DNA of 5,882 bases from Puniceicoccales bacterium (GTDB lineage: Bacteria; Verrucomicrobiota; Verrucomicrobiae; Opitutales; LL51): contig JAIRLG010000063.1 of the NCBI GenBank assembly GCA_031259625.1, positions 1-5,882 on the forward strand. Reading direction: 5' to 3'. The position numbers were made by a program, and so were the translations under genes. Below, piece by piece: positions 5,397 through 5,882 of this stretch (the stretch's first letter is position 1; every line of letters begins with the position of its first letter). The notes under the pieces were generated by a model that saw only the letters and a list, made by a program, of their open reading frames with translations, was not told where the DNA came from and searched no databases.

Positions 5397-5497
5397 GGGG
5401 CTGGCTTTCGATTCCTCCGGAATCGGGCCCGCTGCGCGGGCCGCCCCGAGAGGGGGAGGGCATAGCCCTCCCCCCCTCTCGGGGCAAAGCCAGTCCC
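5397..5497 (+). repeat. Cloverleaf-like inverted-repeat element, copy C (101 bp)
   Basis: The outer stem GGGGCTGGCTTT (5397-5408) pairs with 5486-5497 (12 pairs, one G-T). Inside are CGATTCC-TCC-GGAATCG (5409-5425), GGCCCGC-TGC-GCGGGCC (5426-5442) and a 19-bp hairpin (5443-5461 with 5465-5485, loop ATA) whose 3' arm carries two extra C in a C7 run. Positions 5397-5446 are identical to 4138-4187 of copy B; differences are confined to the long hairpin and one base of the 3' stem. It lies between rplI and the LDH/MDH gene, upstream of the latter. Confidence 0.9.
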
Positions 5498-5567
5498 GCC
5501 CCACACGCCAATCCCACAAGTCTACGCATTCAGGCCCCCCCACACCTAGGCCTCAAGTGCCAAAACC

Positions 5568-5687
5568 TCAGGAACCACGCACCAAGACCCCGATGAACAC
5601 TCCTTCGGGGTGGAGTCGCAGCCCGGCCCGGGAGCTCCTTTCGGCGCCTCCGGACAGAGCTCTTTACGATCGGAAAGCCCTCCGGCT
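5568..5687 (-). pseudogene. Decayed duplicate of the rplI 3' end
   Basis: The minus strand directly after the rplI stop encodes a broken second copy of the bL9 C-terminus. One frame reads DRKELCPEAPK, matching the intact gene's DRKKLHLEPVK. A second frame reads RAGLRLHPEGVF, matching HRAELQLHPEVVF, and runs to TGA at 5568-5570. At DNA level CTTCGGGGTG recurs at 5603-5612 and 5747-5756, and CGATCG at 5667-5672 and 5818-5823. The offset changes from 144 to 151, so about 7 bases are lost in between, explaining the frame change. The remnant has no start and cannot encode a full protein. It may come from tandem duplication or from recombination with a divergent rplI. Confidence 0.7.
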
Positions 5688-5882
5688 CTACGTTTCGCGG
5701 TCGATGGGGTTTTCGGAGACGATCTCGAAGGGGAGATCGAACACCACTTCGGGGTGAAGCTGTAGCTCGGCCCGATGCGGCCCCAACTCCTTCACCGGCT
5801 CCAGATGGAGCTTTTTGCGATCGATCTCCAGGCCGGCCTCCCGCAGGCGCTCCAGCAGATCCGCATGGGTCACCGCGCCGAA
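5688..5882 (-). CDS. rplI: 50S ribosomal protein bL9, C-terminal part (partial)
   Basis: bL9 binds 23S rRNA near the L1 stalk and helps maintain reading frame. Only the C-terminal domain is in the window; the coding frame runs off the right edge, where the first visible codons read FGAVTHADL, the conserved start of this domain (LFGSVT-like). The rest, GLEIDRKKLHLEPVKELG then LHPEVVFDLPFEIVSE, matches the family's IDRKKI...PIKELG...V.LHPEV pattern. The protein ends ENPIDRET at TAG 5688-5690. The true start lies outside the window; the GTG at 5873 is an internal Val. A broken duplicate of this region follows immediately. No clear terminator lies between rplI and the next gene, although copy C could serve. 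Confidence 0.9.
   Translation of the reverse strand, partial: FGAVTHADLLERLREAGLEIDRKKLHLEPVKELGPHRAELQLHPEVVFDLPFEIVSENPIDRET

Noticed and set aside
5557..5757. 66-codon plus-strand frame
   Set aside because: It is antisense to the bL9 remnant and the real rplI end, whose minus-strand frames explain the sequence.

Overview
This is a GC-rich bacterial window with compact genes separated by unusually structured intergenic DNA. It encodes MurJ, tRNA-Pro(GGG), a dCMP deaminase, an LdhA-type D-lactate dehydrogenase, an L-lactate/malate dehydrogenase-family protein and the C-terminal part of ribosomal protein bL9. These genes are too universal to fix a taxon. Shine-Dalgarno signals are weak at several starts, which would fit some PVC/Verrucomicrobiota-like lineages, but that is only a guess.

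Layout. Positions 1-288 hold no protein gene. They contain a complex inverted-repeat element (32-156) with an embedded G-quadruplex motif (97-111), then a terminator read on the minus strand (242-288). The minus strand carries tRNA-Pro(GGG) with an encoded CCA (289-365), preceded by murJ (400-1965). The 466 bp between murJ and the divergent deaminase gene hold an array of AAAAC...GTTTT units (2166-2307) and a cloverleaf-like inverted-repeat element (2321-2426) built around a perfect 46-bp palindrome. The plus strand then carries the deaminase (2432-2917) and ldhA (2971-3984), probably co-transcribed. A convergent 387-bp gap holds a second cloverleaf element (4138-4236). On the minus strand follows an LDH/MDH-superfamily gene (body 4372-5253) whose first 20 codons (5256-5315) lie in another frame. 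A third cloverleaf copy (5397-5497) comes next, then a decayed duplicate of the rplI 3' end (5568-5687), then rplI itself, running off the window (5688-5882).

How the genes relate. MurJ serves peptidoglycan synthesis and the deaminase serves dTMP supply. The two dehydrogenases sit tail to tail and both act on 2-hydroxy/2-keto acids: D-lactate/pyruvate for one, and probably L-malate/oxaloacetate or L-lactate/pyruvate for the other. No accessory or defence operon is visible.

The most notable signal is the family of roughly 100-bp elements. Copies at 4138-4236 and 5397-5497 share an identical first 50 bp. The copy at 2321-2426, in the opposite orientation, keeps the same plan (a closing stem around two triloop hairpins and one long hairpin) with largely different stem sequences and compensating base changes. 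That pattern implies selection on the folded form of a dispersed, possibly mobile, repeat.
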